Source: Marivita sp051859345 (GTDB lineage Bacteria > Pseudomonadota > Alphaproteobacteria > Rhodobacterales > Rhodobacteraceae). Taken from it: 64,000 bases of DNA. Positions 25,350-33,155 of the stretch are shown in pieces. The stretch covers positions 124,001-188,000 of the forward strand of contig NZ_JBHYFV010000002.1 in NCBI RefSeq assembly GCF_051859345.1, in the 5' to 3' direction. The position numbers and the translations under genes were made by a program. Within the stretch, counting starts at the first letter, position 1. Every line of letters starts with the position of its first letter. Below the pieces are notes generated by a model that did no database searches, was not told where the DNA came from, and saw nothing but the letters and a program-made list of their open reading frames with translations.

Positions 25350-26129
25350 GTGACCTCTGACCCCCGATGGACACAGACGAGGCACTTCTTGGAATACTGG
25401 ATCGTGGCAGGGCTGGCAGCCTTTCTGATGGGGTTGTCGAAAGGCGGTGTGCCCATGATCGCCCTGCTGTCCGTGCCTCTCATGTCACTGTTCATGGATC
25501 CCGCGTTGGCGGCGGGTCTTCTGCTGCCGATCTACATCGTGGCAGATTTCTACGCGGTCTACCTCTTCCGCCGCGCGTTTTCAGTGCGGAACCTCAAGAT
25601 CCTGCTGCCGGGCGCGATTGGCGGAATTCTGATCGGGTTTGTGGCTGTGGCGTCTGTTCCGGGGGATGCGGTCAAACTGCTGGTGGCGACTATTGGCCTG
25701 TTCTACCTCGTGACAGCATTGCGACGCCGGTTTTCCAAGGTGGAAATTCCGCCGCGGCCTGCCGATGTGCCACGCGGGGTATTCTGGGGCATCATCACCG
25801 GAGTGACCAGCTACATCTCACATGCAGGCGGCCCGCCGTATCAGGCGTATGTGTTGCCGCAAAAGCTTGATAAAATGGTGTACCTTGGAACAACCACCAT
25901 CCTCTTTACGGTGGTCAATCTTCTCAAGGTGCCGCCATTCATCCTTGCTGGCCAGATCACATGGGACAGCGCGTCCCAGGCGATATGGCTGGCCCCCTTT
26001 GCCCTTGCCGGAGCGTGGAGCGGCTCTGCTGTCTCTCGTGTTCTGCCCGAGCGCGTGTTTTTCCTTCTGATCGAGATCGCGCTCGCGGCGGTGTCTTTCA
26101 AACTACTGTACGAGGTGTTGTTGACCTGA
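25350..26129 (+). CDS. TauE/SafE-family membrane permease
   Basis: This 259-aa protein with about eight hydrophobic helices belongs to the TauE/SafE (sulfite/organosulfonate exporter) family. Motifs include LMGLSKGGVPMIALLSVPLM near the start and VTSYISHAGGPPYQAYVLPQKL in the second repeat. Translation starts at a GTG (25350). The substrate is not determined; relatives export sulfite, sulfoacetate or acetate-like anions. It stands alone with no sulfur-metabolism gene beside it. Confidence 0.87.
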   Translation: MTSDPRWTQTRHFLEYWIVAGLAAFLMGLSKGGVPMIALLSVPLMSLFMDPALAAGLLLPIYIVADFYAVYLFRRAFSVRNLKILLPGAIGGILIGFVAVASVPGDAVKLLVATIGLFYLVTALRRRFSKVEIPPRPADVPRGVFWGIITGVTSYISHAGGPPYQAYVLPQKLDKMVYLGTTTILFTVVNLLKVPPFILAGQITWDSASQAIWLAPFALAGAWSGSAVSRVLPERVFFLLIEIALAAVSFKLLYEVLLT

Positions 26130-26212
26130 ACATGCTTTAAGGTACGGCAGTGCAATTGACCTTCCCGCACTGCACAGGCAGGTTATAGAGACACCCCTGA
26201 CCCGGAGAACCT

Positions 26213-27127
26213 ATGTCCTCGCTGCGCGGTATGGCGCTGAAGCTCAGCTCCGTCTTGCTTTTCGTCATCATGTCAGCGCTGATCAAGGCAAGCTCTGATG
26301 TGGTCCCCCCTGGCGAGGCGGTGTTTTTCCGGTCGTTCTTTGCAATTCCCGTGATCCTTTGCTGGCTGGCTCTCACCCGCCAACTCAGCACGGGCCTGCG
26401 CACCCGCAATGCTGCGGGGCATTTCTGGCGCGGCTTTATCGGCATCAGCGCAATGGCCTTCGGTTTTGCAGCACTTGGGTTGTTGCCCCTCCCGGAGGCG
26501 ACCGTACTGGGGTACGCCGCGCCCATCATGACGGTGATCTTTGCGGCGCTCCTCCTTGGCGAGAAAATCCGGCTTGTGCGGATGTCGGCGGTGGCGATCG
26601 GGTTGATTGGCGTGGTGATCGTGATGCTGCCGCAACTGGGCAACCAGGCGCTTGGCACAGCCGCCCGGTGGGGTGTGGTTCTTGCGTTGGCCTCGGCCAT
26701 GTTGCGCGCACTTGCCCATGTCCATATCCGCAAACTGGTGCAGCATGAAACCACCTCGTCGGTGGTGTTCTATTTTGCGCTCACCTCGTCCTGCCTGTCG
26801 CTGCTGACATCCCCGTTTGGCTGGGTCATGCCCGATGCCGCCACCGCAGCCCAGCTGATCGGGGCGGGCCTGATCGGCGGTGTGGCGCAAATCTTTCTGA
26901 CGTCGTCCTACCGTCATGCCGAAGCGGCGTTGCTTGCTCCGTTCGATTATGCGTCGATCCTGTTTGCGTTGATCATCGGCTACACCATCTTCGATGAAAT
27001 CCCGACGGTTCACACCATTGTCGGTTCCATCGTCATCATCGGAGCCGGGGTTCTGATCATCTGGCGGGAACGTCAACTGGGCGTCAAACGCGGACCTGCA
27101 CGCTCGAATCTCACGCCGCACGGTTGA
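26213..27127 (+). CDS. DMT-family (EamA) transporter
   Basis: This ten-helix, 304-aa exporter-type protein has two EamA repeats (LLPLPEATVLGYAAPIMTVIFAALLLGEKIRL; AEAALLAPFDYASILFALIIGYTIFDE). Its AFGFAALGLLPLPEAT segment resembles a subgroup loosely annotated as S-adenosylmethionine or riboflavin transporters, but the substrate is not predictable. It is separate from the EamA protein at 8496. Confidence 0.85.
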   Translation: MSSLRGMALKLSSVLLFVIMSALIKASSDVVPPGEAVFFRSFFAIPVILCWLALTRQLSTGLRTRNAAGHFWRGFIGISAMAFGFAALGLLPLPEATVLGYAAPIMTVIFAALLLGEKIRLVRMSAVAIGLIGVVIVMLPQLGNQALGTAARWGVVLALASAMLRALAHVHIRKLVQHETTSSVVFYFALTSSCLSLLTSPFGWVMPDAATAAQLIGAGLIGGVAQIFLTSSYRHAEAALLAPFDYASILFALIIGYTIFDEIPTVHTIVGSIVIIGAGVLIIWRERQLGVKRGPARSNLTPHG

Positions 27128-27193
27128 TTGCATTTCCCGCCGCCGGGGCTTAGATCACATCCAGCTACGACAGGGTGACGGGAGCCGCACTGC

Positions 27194-28132
27194 ATGAACT
27201 GGATCACGAACTACGTCCGACCGCGGATCAACTCGATCTTTTCCCGTCGGGAGCTTCCTGAAAACCTGTGGGTCAAATGCGACGAATGTGGAACGATGCT
27301 GTTCCACCGGGAAATGTCGGACAACCTGAATGTCTGCACCAATTGCAGCCACCACATGCACATCACACCACGCGACCGGTTCACCGGCCTGTTTGATGGC
27401 GGAATCTTCACCGAGGTTGCCGTCCCCGAACCGCTCGCTGACCCGCTGCACTTTCGCGACCAGAAGAAATACCCCGACCGGATGCGCGCCGCGCAAAAGC
27501 TCACAGGTGAAAAAGAGGCGATGCTTGTCGCCACTGGCGACATTGGCCGTACCCCCATCGTTGCTGCGGCACAGGACTTCAGTTTCATGGCCGGCTCGAT
27601 GGGCATGTATGTCGGAAACGCGATCATTGCCGCGGCTGAAAAGGCCGTTGAACTGCATCGCCCGCTTGTCATTTTTTCGGCCGCCGGTGGCGCACGAATG
27701 CAGGAAGGCATTCTCAGCCTGATGCAAATGCCGCGCACCACCGTTGCCGTACAGATGCTGAAAGAAGCCAACCTGCCCTATATCGTGGTCCTGACCCATC
27801 CGACCACAGGCGGCGTCACCGCGTCCTATGCCATGCTGGGCGACATCCAGATCGCAGAGCCGGGCGCGCTTATTTGCTTCGCGGGTCCGCGCGTGATCGA
27901 ACAGACGATCCGCGAAAAGCTGCCCGAAGGGTTCCAGCGCGCCGAATACCTTCTGGAACACGGGATGCTTGACCGTGTCACCGACCGCCGCAGGATGCGC
28001 GATGAACTGGTCCAGATCATCCGCATGCTGATGCACATGCCGCCCCCCGTCGCGGGTGACCTTCCGGCACCCGGACCGGCGGATTTGGTGTCCGTCGCAC
28101 CGCCAAACACAAGCGAAGACCAAAAAGCGTGA
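27194..28132 (+). CDS. accD: Acetyl-CoA carboxylase, carboxyltransferase beta subunit
   Basis: AccD, with AccA, moves the carboxyl group from biotin to acetyl-CoA, the first step of fatty-acid synthesis. The 312-aa protein has the N-terminal four-Cys zinc ribbon (Cys29, Cys32, Cys48, Cys51). It also has the crotonase-type core FSAAGGARMQEGILSLMQM and HPTTGGVTASYAMLGDI. It overlaps folC by 4 nt (GTGA); accD-folC is a widely conserved pair. Confidence 0.96.
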   Translation: MNWITNYVRPRINSIFSRRELPENLWVKCDECGTMLFHREMSDNLNVCTNCSHHMHITPRDRFTGLFDGGIFTEVAVPEPLADPLHFRDQKKYPDRMRAAQKLTGEKEAMLVATGDIGRTPIVAAAQDFSFMAGSMGMYVGNAIIAAAEKAVELHRPLVIFSAAGGARMQEGILSLMQMPRTTVAVQMLKEANLPYIVVLTHPTTGGVTASYAMLGDIQIAEPGALICFAGPRVIEQTIREKLPEGFQRAEYLLEHGMLDRVTDRRRMRDELVQIIRMLMHMPPPVAGDLPAPGPADLVSVAPPNTSEDQKA

Positions 28133-29406
28133 CCAAGACCACAGGTTCGGACGTCATTCTTGACCGGATGATGGCGCTTCATCCCAAGATCATTGATCTG
28201 ACCTTGGATCGTGTCTGGGCGCTGTTGGCGGCACTTGATCATCCCGAAACACGCTTGCCGCCGGTCATCCATATCGCAGGAACCAACGGCAAGGGATCGA
28301 CACAGGCGATGATCCGCGCCGGGCTCGAAGCCGCAGGCAAACGCGTTCACGCCTACACGTCACCCCATCTGGCGCGGTTTCACGAACGTATCCGCCTTTC
28401 TGGCGATCTCATCAGCGAGGCTCACCTGACCGACGTGCTGGACGAATGTTACCGCGCCAATGACGGTGCCAGCATCACCTATTTCGAAATCACAACCTGC
28501 GCCGCCCTGCTGGCCTTTGCCCGCACACCCGCCGACCACACCCTGCTCGAGGTTGGTCTGGGTGGACGGCTTGACGCGACCAATGTGATCGACCGGCCCG
28601 CGCTGACGATCATCACCCCGGTGTCGATGGATCACGAAGGTTACCTTGGCGACACGCTTGCCAGGATCGCGGGTGAAAAGGCCGGGATCATCAAGCGCGG
28701 CGTACCCTGCATCGTCGGCCCGCAGCGCGAGGACGCGATGGAGGTGATCGAAGCGCAGGCGGCCTGCCTTGGTGCACCATTGCTGGCATATGGCCAGCAT
28801 TGGCATGTCACCGAGGAACGCGGGCGGCTTGTGTATCAGGACGAAACCGGGCTGCTGGACCTTGATCTGCCGAACCTGCCCGGCGCGCATCAGCTCCAGA
28901 ACGCAGGCGCAGCACTCGCGGCACTGCGCTATCTCGAAATGCCGGAAGTGGCGTTTGATGGCGCTGTCCGGGACGCCCACTGGCCCGCGCGGATGCAGCA
29001 CATCAAGGGCACACCCCTGAACGATCTGGTCCCGCAAGCCGACCTTTGGCTCGATGGCGGCCACAACCCCGCCGCTGGCGAAGCGCTTGCCACACATCTG
29101 CACAGCCTTTCCAAGCGGCCCACCTATCTGGTCTGCGGCATGCTCAACACCAAAGACGTGCGGGGGTATCTGCGCCCCTTGGCACGCGAGGCGGATCACC
29201 TGACCGCGATATCCATTCCCGGTGAGGCCAACACGCTGAGCGCCGGGGATACCGCAAAAGCCGCGCGCGATGTGGGACTGACCGCCCAAGAGGCACAAGA
29301 CCTTGACGCCGCCCTTCGCCAGATCGGGGAAATCGCGCCACAGGCCCGCGTGTTGATCTGCGGTTCCCTGTATCTTGCCGGACATGTCCTTCGCCAGATC
29401 GGTTGA
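28129..29406 (+). CDS. folC: Bifunctional folylpolyglutamate/dihydrofolate synthase
   Basis: FolC adds glutamate to dihydropteroate and then to tetrahydrofolates. The 425-aa Mur-ligase-fold protein starts at a GTG coupled to accD. It carries the P-loop HIAGTNGKGSTQAMI and HARFHERIRLSGDLI-type folate-loop residues in the first 90 positions. DGGHNPAAGEALATHL marks the C-terminal domain. Length matches the family. A gap with a promoter-like sequence follows. Confidence 0.95.
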   Translation: MTKTTGSDVILDRMMALHPKIIDLTLDRVWALLAALDHPETRLPPVIHIAGTNGKGSTQAMIRAGLEAAGKRVHAYTSPHLARFHERIRLSGDLISEAHLTDVLDECYRANDGASITYFEITTCAALLAFARTPADHTLLEVGLGGRLDATNVIDRPALTIITPVSMDHEGYLGDTLARIAGEKAGIIKRGVPCIVGPQREDAMEVIEAQAACLGAPLLAYGQHWHVTEERGRLVYQDETGLLDLDLPNLPGAHQLQNAGAALAALRYLEMPEVAFDGAVRDAHWPARMQHIKGTPLNDLVPQADLWLDGGHNPAAGEALATHLHSLSKRPTYLVCGMLNTKDVRGYLRPLAREADHLTAISIPGEANTLSAGDTAKAARDVGLTAQEAQDLDAALRQIGEIAPQARVLICGSLYLAGHVLRQIG

Positions 29407-29433
29407 CCTAAATCTGGACCGATCCGCTTTATA

Positions 29434-29463
29434 TTGACCGAATTGCCAAAAATCGCCTATATA
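29434..29463 (+). promoter_or_regulatory. Candidate promoter before the rhodanese-like gene
   Basis: TTGACC (29434-29439) and TATATA (29458-29463) are separated by 18 bp and lie about 50 bp before the next start codon, a good sigma-70 arrangement. It starts a new unit after folC. Confidence 0.5.
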
Positions 29464-29512
29464 TCGTCAAAAAAGAGCGGTGTCCGCAAAAGCGGAATGG
29501 GTAGGTGACAAT

Positions 29513-30097
29513 ATGGTATTGGTTCGGCGCGCCGTCGTTACGGCTGTCCTTGCTGCAGGCAGCCCCCTTTTTGCGCAGTCAGCAGCGATCACCGAAAACG
29601 CAACCGCGTTCACCTTCACCATGAACGGCGCCCAGATGACAGTGTCGCGCAATGGCCCGTCCTGCCCGTCCTCCTGTATCCAGCCCATGACCGCCGCAGC
29701 CGGAGTCGATACCCTGGCAGAGCTTGAGGTCATCGGCTTTCTGCAGAACGCCGTCAGCGATGGATCCGGTCTATTGGTGGATGTTCGGAGGCCCGGAACG
29801 TTTTCCTCGGGGTCGGTTCCCGGCGCTGTGAACGTCCCGGTGGACACGTTTCTTCCCGAAAACCCGTATCGAACTGACCTGTTGTCTGCCCTCGGTGTCA
29901 GCAATGCCGACACCACTCCGAACTTTGCAGGTGCCTTTACCTTGGTGATCTTCGCCAATGGCCCGGATGACAGCAGTGCCCACACCGCAATTCAGCATCT
30001 TCTGAGCGCGGGCTATCCGCCGGGCAAGATCAAGTATTACCGTGGCGGCGCTTCGACCTGGAGCGCGCTTGGACTCAACATCTCGGTGGGACAATGA
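29513..30097 (+). CDS. Exported rhodanese-like protein lacking the catalytic Cys
   Basis: From the ATG at 29513 (TAGGTGA site upstream) this is 194 aa with a signal peptide (about 1-24, cleavage near FAQSAA). A short region with Cys51 and Cys55 (CPSSC) follows, then a rhodanese fold (LLVDVRRPGTFSSGSVPGAVNVPVDTF is the CH2A-like start). In the active-site loop the usual Cys is absent (VIFANGPDDSSAH), so sulfurtransfer is unlikely and a binding or structural role in the periplasm is more plausible. It is coupled by ATGA to a LysM protein. Confidence 0.82.
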   Translation: MVLVRRAVVTAVLAAGSPLFAQSAAITENATAFTFTMNGAQMTVSRNGPSCPSSCIQPMTAAAGVDTLAELEVIGFLQNAVSDGSGLLVDVRRPGTFSSGSVPGAVNVPVDTFLPENPYRTDLLSALGVSNADTTPNFAGAFTLVIFANGPDDSSAHTAIQHLLSAGYPPGKIKYYRGGASTWSALGLNISVGQ

Positions 30098-30738
30098 CAC
30101 AGAACGCCAAGAACAGCGGATTGATCCGAATGGCCCTGATGGGCACCGCGTTTATCGCGCTGACAATTGTCCTGGTCGTGTTTCAACCCGGCTCACCCCG
30201 GCACGCACAAAACAGCACCGATCCTGACAACATCGCAAGCGTCACACGGGAAGCAGACCCGCTCAGCACCGATTCTGTCTCCGCTGAACCCCCACCCGCA
30301 GCGCCCATGGCTGTGGCGGCCCCCGCTCCATTGCCGCAAGTCACACCGTCGCCAAAGACTGATGCCCCCACCAACATGCGGGATATGACGTTCAGCGCAA
30401 TTTCAAACCTGAAATCCGTCACCACCGGCGAAGCCCCTGCACCCGGCCAACCCGGCAGCCTCTTGCACAGCGTCGTGCAACGCAGCATTGCCAACAAGAC
30501 GCCATCATCGGCAACATCGCCAACCCTCACCGAGGTTGAACAGGTCCGATCCGAACCTGTGCGCATGCCGTCGACCGGGGTCTATTTCGTCCGCCCCGGA
30601 GACACCTTGCTCAGCATCGCCAAGGAACTGTACGGCGACACGGCCATGTCGGCCGAGCTTTTCAGAAACAACGCTGACATCATGGTCAGCCCGGACAGCC
30701 TCAAACCCGGAATGGTCTTGAAACTGCCCAACCCGTAG
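30094..30738 (+). CDS. Membrane-anchored LysM-domain protein
   Basis: This 214-aa protein has an uncleaved-looking hydrophobic segment (about 12-31), a long Pro/Ala/Ser-rich linker and a C-terminal LysM domain (about 163-212, VYFVRPGDTLLSIAKELYGD...LKPGMVLKLP). LysM binds peptidoglycan glycan chains, so the protein probably tethers the inner membrane to the wall from the periplasmic side. It overlaps the rhodanese-like gene, suggesting joint action in the envelope. No enzymatic domain is present. Confidence 0.82.
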   Translation: MTQNAKNSGLIRMALMGTAFIALTIVLVVFQPGSPRHAQNSTDPDNIASVTREADPLSTDSVSAEPPPAAPMAVAAPAPLPQVTPSPKTDAPTNMRDMTFSAISNLKSVTTGEAPAPGQPGSLLHSVVQRSIANKTPSSATSPTLTEVEQVRSEPVRMPSTGVYFVRPGDTLLSIAKELYGDTAMSAELFRNNADIMVSPDSLKPGMVLKLPNP

Positions 30739-31060
30739 ACCACCACATCTAGAAAAACGTGCCCCCAGTAGAAAAGTTCCGCAACACCTCAGCTAAATGT
30801 TGACCGGTGCGAATCACTATGGCACAAGGTTCCCAGGCTTCGTGACTTGCTGGAAAAGCGAACACGGAACGGGGGATTTCTTAGTGTTGGCAAGTATCCA
30901 AAAACGTTTCGACAAGGCCCATTTTGGCCGTCGGACGTATGGGTCCGCTGCACAATCCGACCTCAGACTCCAAGACGACCAAACCTCCGGCGCCCCCTCG
31001 CGCCATCAACGTAAGGTATAGCAAGGACCTGAACACAGGCGAAAATTATTGAGCAGTCTC
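30739..31060 (+). other. Gene-poor stretch, possible non-coding RNA or very small gene
   Basis: These 322 bases after the LysM gene hold no recognisable protein gene, yet they end in one of the strongest intrinsic terminators of the window. A reading frame from the GTG at 30884 (45 codons, basic) is preceded by GGGGGA at a suitable distance, but its composition is unremarkable. A TTGACC at 30800-30805 lacks a matching -10. The stretch shows no hallmark of tmRNA, SRP RNA, RNase P RNA or 6S RNA that I can recognise. Confidence 0.4.
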
Positions 31061-31086
31061 AGAGGTCCCTCGGGACCTCTTTTTTT
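31061..31086 (+). terminator. Strong intrinsic terminator
   Basis: AGAGGTCC-CTCG-GGACCTCT followed by seven T residues is a textbook Rho-independent terminator on the plus strand. It lies 320 bp after the LysM gene stop codon and only 4 bp from the convergent zapE stop. It therefore ends either a long 3'-UTR or a separate transcript. Confidence 0.9.
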
Positions 31087-31089
31087 GGT

Positions 31090-32148
31090 CTACTGCTCGC
31101 CCCACCCCTCGGCCTGCATTTCCCGCAACCGGCTTGCGGTGCGTTCGAATTCAAACGTGCCGGTGCCTTCGACATACAGCATTTCGGGCTCTGCTGCCGC
31201 AGACAGGATCAGTCGAACCTTGGCTTCGTACAATGCGTCGATCAGCGTGACGAACCGTTTTGCCTCGTTAAAGTTCTGGCGGCTCAGTCGTGGCACATCC
31301 TCGATGATCAGCACCCGCACCGCATCGGCCAATGCAAGGTAATCCGCCGGACCCAGCATCTTGCCGCACAGGTCATAGAATTTCGCCCGCGCCACGCCAT
31401 TGTGAAAGCGCGGCAACTCGATCTCGCGGCCCTGAACATGAAGCGTCAGACTGGTCTGTTCGCCTTGGGTCAGGTCTTGCCAGATTTGGTTGATCGCATC
31501 CTTTGCGAGCGCATCGTTCGGGGTGAAATACGCCTGCGCCCCGGCCAGACGATCCTGCCGATAGTCTGTGTGCGACGCCAGTTCATGCACCACCATCCGA
31601 TCTTTCAGCATGTCGATGAACGGCAGGAAAATCTTGCGGTTGAGACCGTCCTTGTAAAGATCATCCGGAAACCGGTTCGAGGTGGTAACCACCACAACGC
31701 CCGCTGCGAACAGTTTTTCGAACAGGCGGCCGACAATCATGGCATCGGTGATATCGGTGATGTGCATCTCGTCGAAAGCCAGCAACCGGATACTGTCGGC
31801 AACTGACTTGGCCACAGGTTTGATCGCGTCCTCGACGCCTTGCTGGCGGGCTTTGTGAATGGCGGCATGGATTTCCTGCATGAAAGCATGGAAATGAACC
31901 CGCCGCGCCGGCACGTCCAGACTTTCGACAAACAGATCCATCAGCATCGACTTGCCGCGCCCAACGCCCCCCCACAGGTAAAGACCTTTGGGCGGTTCGG
32001 GCGCTTTGCGAAACAGGCCTTTCTTGACCGGTTGGGCCAGCGCCGCGCGGATGCGTTCGAATTCCGGCAAAGCCTCTTCCTGCGCCGCATCGCGGGTCAG
32101 GGAACCATCTTTCACACGGGCGGCATATATCTCGGGCAGCGTTTGCAT
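31090..32148 (-). CDS. zapE: Cell division ATPase ZapE (AFG1 family)
   Basis: This 352-aa AFG1-like P-loop ATPase has Walker A LWGGVGRGKSMLMDLF (about 58-73), Walker B LLAFDEMHITD and the AFG1 segment HFHAFMQEIHAAIH. In E. coli ZapE associates with the Z-ring under stress, and mitochondrial AFG1 helps turn over respiratory subunits. Length matches the bacterial family. It is convergent with the preceding transcription unit and probably has its own promoter before 32148. Confidence 0.93.
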   Translation of the reverse strand: MQTLPEIYAARVKDGSLTRDAAQEEALPEFERIRAALAQPVKKGLFRKAPEPPKGLYLWGGVGRGKSMLMDLFVESLDVPARRVHFHAFMQEIHAAIHKARQQGVEDAIKPVAKSVADSIRLLAFDEMHITDITDAMIVGRLFEKLFAAGVVVVTTSNRFPDDLYKDGLNRKIFLPFIDMLKDRMVVHELASHTDYRQDRLAGAQAYFTPNDALAKDAINQIWQDLTQGEQTSLTLHVQGREIELPRFHNGVARAKFYDLCGKMLGPADYLALADAVRVLIIEDVPRLSRQNFNEAKRFVTLIDALYEAKVRLILSAAAEPEMLYVEGTGTFEFERTASRLREMQAEGWGEQ

Positions 32149-32189
32149 GTCCGCCGATTACCGCGTCTTTTCGGATTTGTGGAGGGGGG

Positions 32190-32531
32190 TTATTCGATTG
32201 CCCGGATCAGCTTGCGGTCAAGCACACGCAACACGGTCTTCAGGTCATTCCCCCGTTTGAGCACCTGACCATCAATCCCGATCACCGCATATTGCCCTTG
32301 GCGGCTGCGCAGCTTGGGACGTTTTTCAATGCGATAAAGCGGGTTTTCCGCCGTGCGTCGAAAGACCGAAAACACGGCCACGTCGCGCAGTGTCGAAATC
32401 CCGTAATCCCGCCATTCCCCCGCAGCCACCATGCGTCCATAGAGCGACAGGATGACACCCAGTTCGGTCCGGTGAAACGCCACCTGTTCCGGCGCGTTCT
32501 GGGGTTTCGGGAACGGCGTGATACTGTTCAT
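32190..32531 (-). CDS. DUF2794 family protein
   Basis: This 113-aa cytosolic protein resembles the alphaproteobacterial DUF2794 family (VAFHRTELGVILSLYGRMVAAGEWRDYGI, FRRTAENPLYRIEKRPKLRSRQGQYAVIG). No function is known. It lies 41 bp upstream of zapE on the same strand, so the two could share a transcript. Confidence 0.82.
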   Translation of the reverse strand: MNSITPFPKPQNAPEQVAFHRTELGVILSLYGRMVAAGEWRDYGISTLRDVAVFSVFRRTAENPLYRIEKRPKLRSRQGQYAVIGIDGQVLKRGNDLKTVLRVLDRKLIRAIE

Positions 32532-32811
32532 ATCTCATGATGTGTGCAGGTCTGGCGTGAAATCAAGCGTTTTGAAAAACGAGGCCGCCCCGACGTGGCA
32601 AATTGATCCTGCCGGGAAACCACGACCTGCCCCGATTGCGCCGGGCACCCCGCCGCATCCTGAAATTTGATCCGGCGCCTCGAAAGGTGTATGGTTCCGG
32701 TCCCACAGCGATGACCGATGCACAAGCACGGGACTGGATGCTGCGGCCGCCGATGCCGCGTCCGGAGGTGGATTTTGCACCCGCATCGCTGTCGAAGCAA
32801 AGGAGGATCCC

Positions 32812-32994
32812 ATGGATGTCATGAAAGCGAGCGAAATCGCACATGCGCTGTACCGGGCGCGTGGGGACAAGGCAGAATACGAAGCTGCCCAGCGGGAACA
32901 ACAGTTCAGGGCCGAAGGCAACACGGACGAGGCTGCCAACTGGCGCGCGATCCGTGGCAGCATTCGCCAGATGCGCGGCGCGAACCAGAGCTGA
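32812..32994 (+). CDS. Small conserved hypothetical protein (60 aa)
   Basis: A near-perfect ribosome-binding site (AAAGGAGGA, 32800-32808) precedes the ATG at 32812. The 60-aa product (MDVMKASEIAHALYRARGDKAEYEAAQ...) is predicted all-helical and highly charged, with no signal or membrane segment. Codon use and the strong site make it a real gene. I do not recognise a family. It converges on imuB. Confidence 0.72.
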   Translation: MDVMKASEIAHALYRARGDKAEYEAAQREQQFRAEGNTDEAANWRAIRGSIRQMRGANQS

Positions 32995-33155
32995 CGCGCG
33001 ACAGGTTGATCGCATGTCCTGCGGGAAAGGTCCGCTTCGGGCCTATTGTTTCGCGCGCGAAACATTGGGACCGGAACGGACCCTTTAACCCTTTGCAAAC
33101 ATTTGCACATGCCGCGTATTCGCCATGCGGAACAGCTCATGCCAACACGGCGTGC

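Noticed and set aside
30797..31021. A 74-codon plus-strand frame in the gene-poor stretch
   Set aside because: No ribosome-binding site at its ATG and no family resemblance; kept only as a possible 45-codon version from 30884 in the findings.
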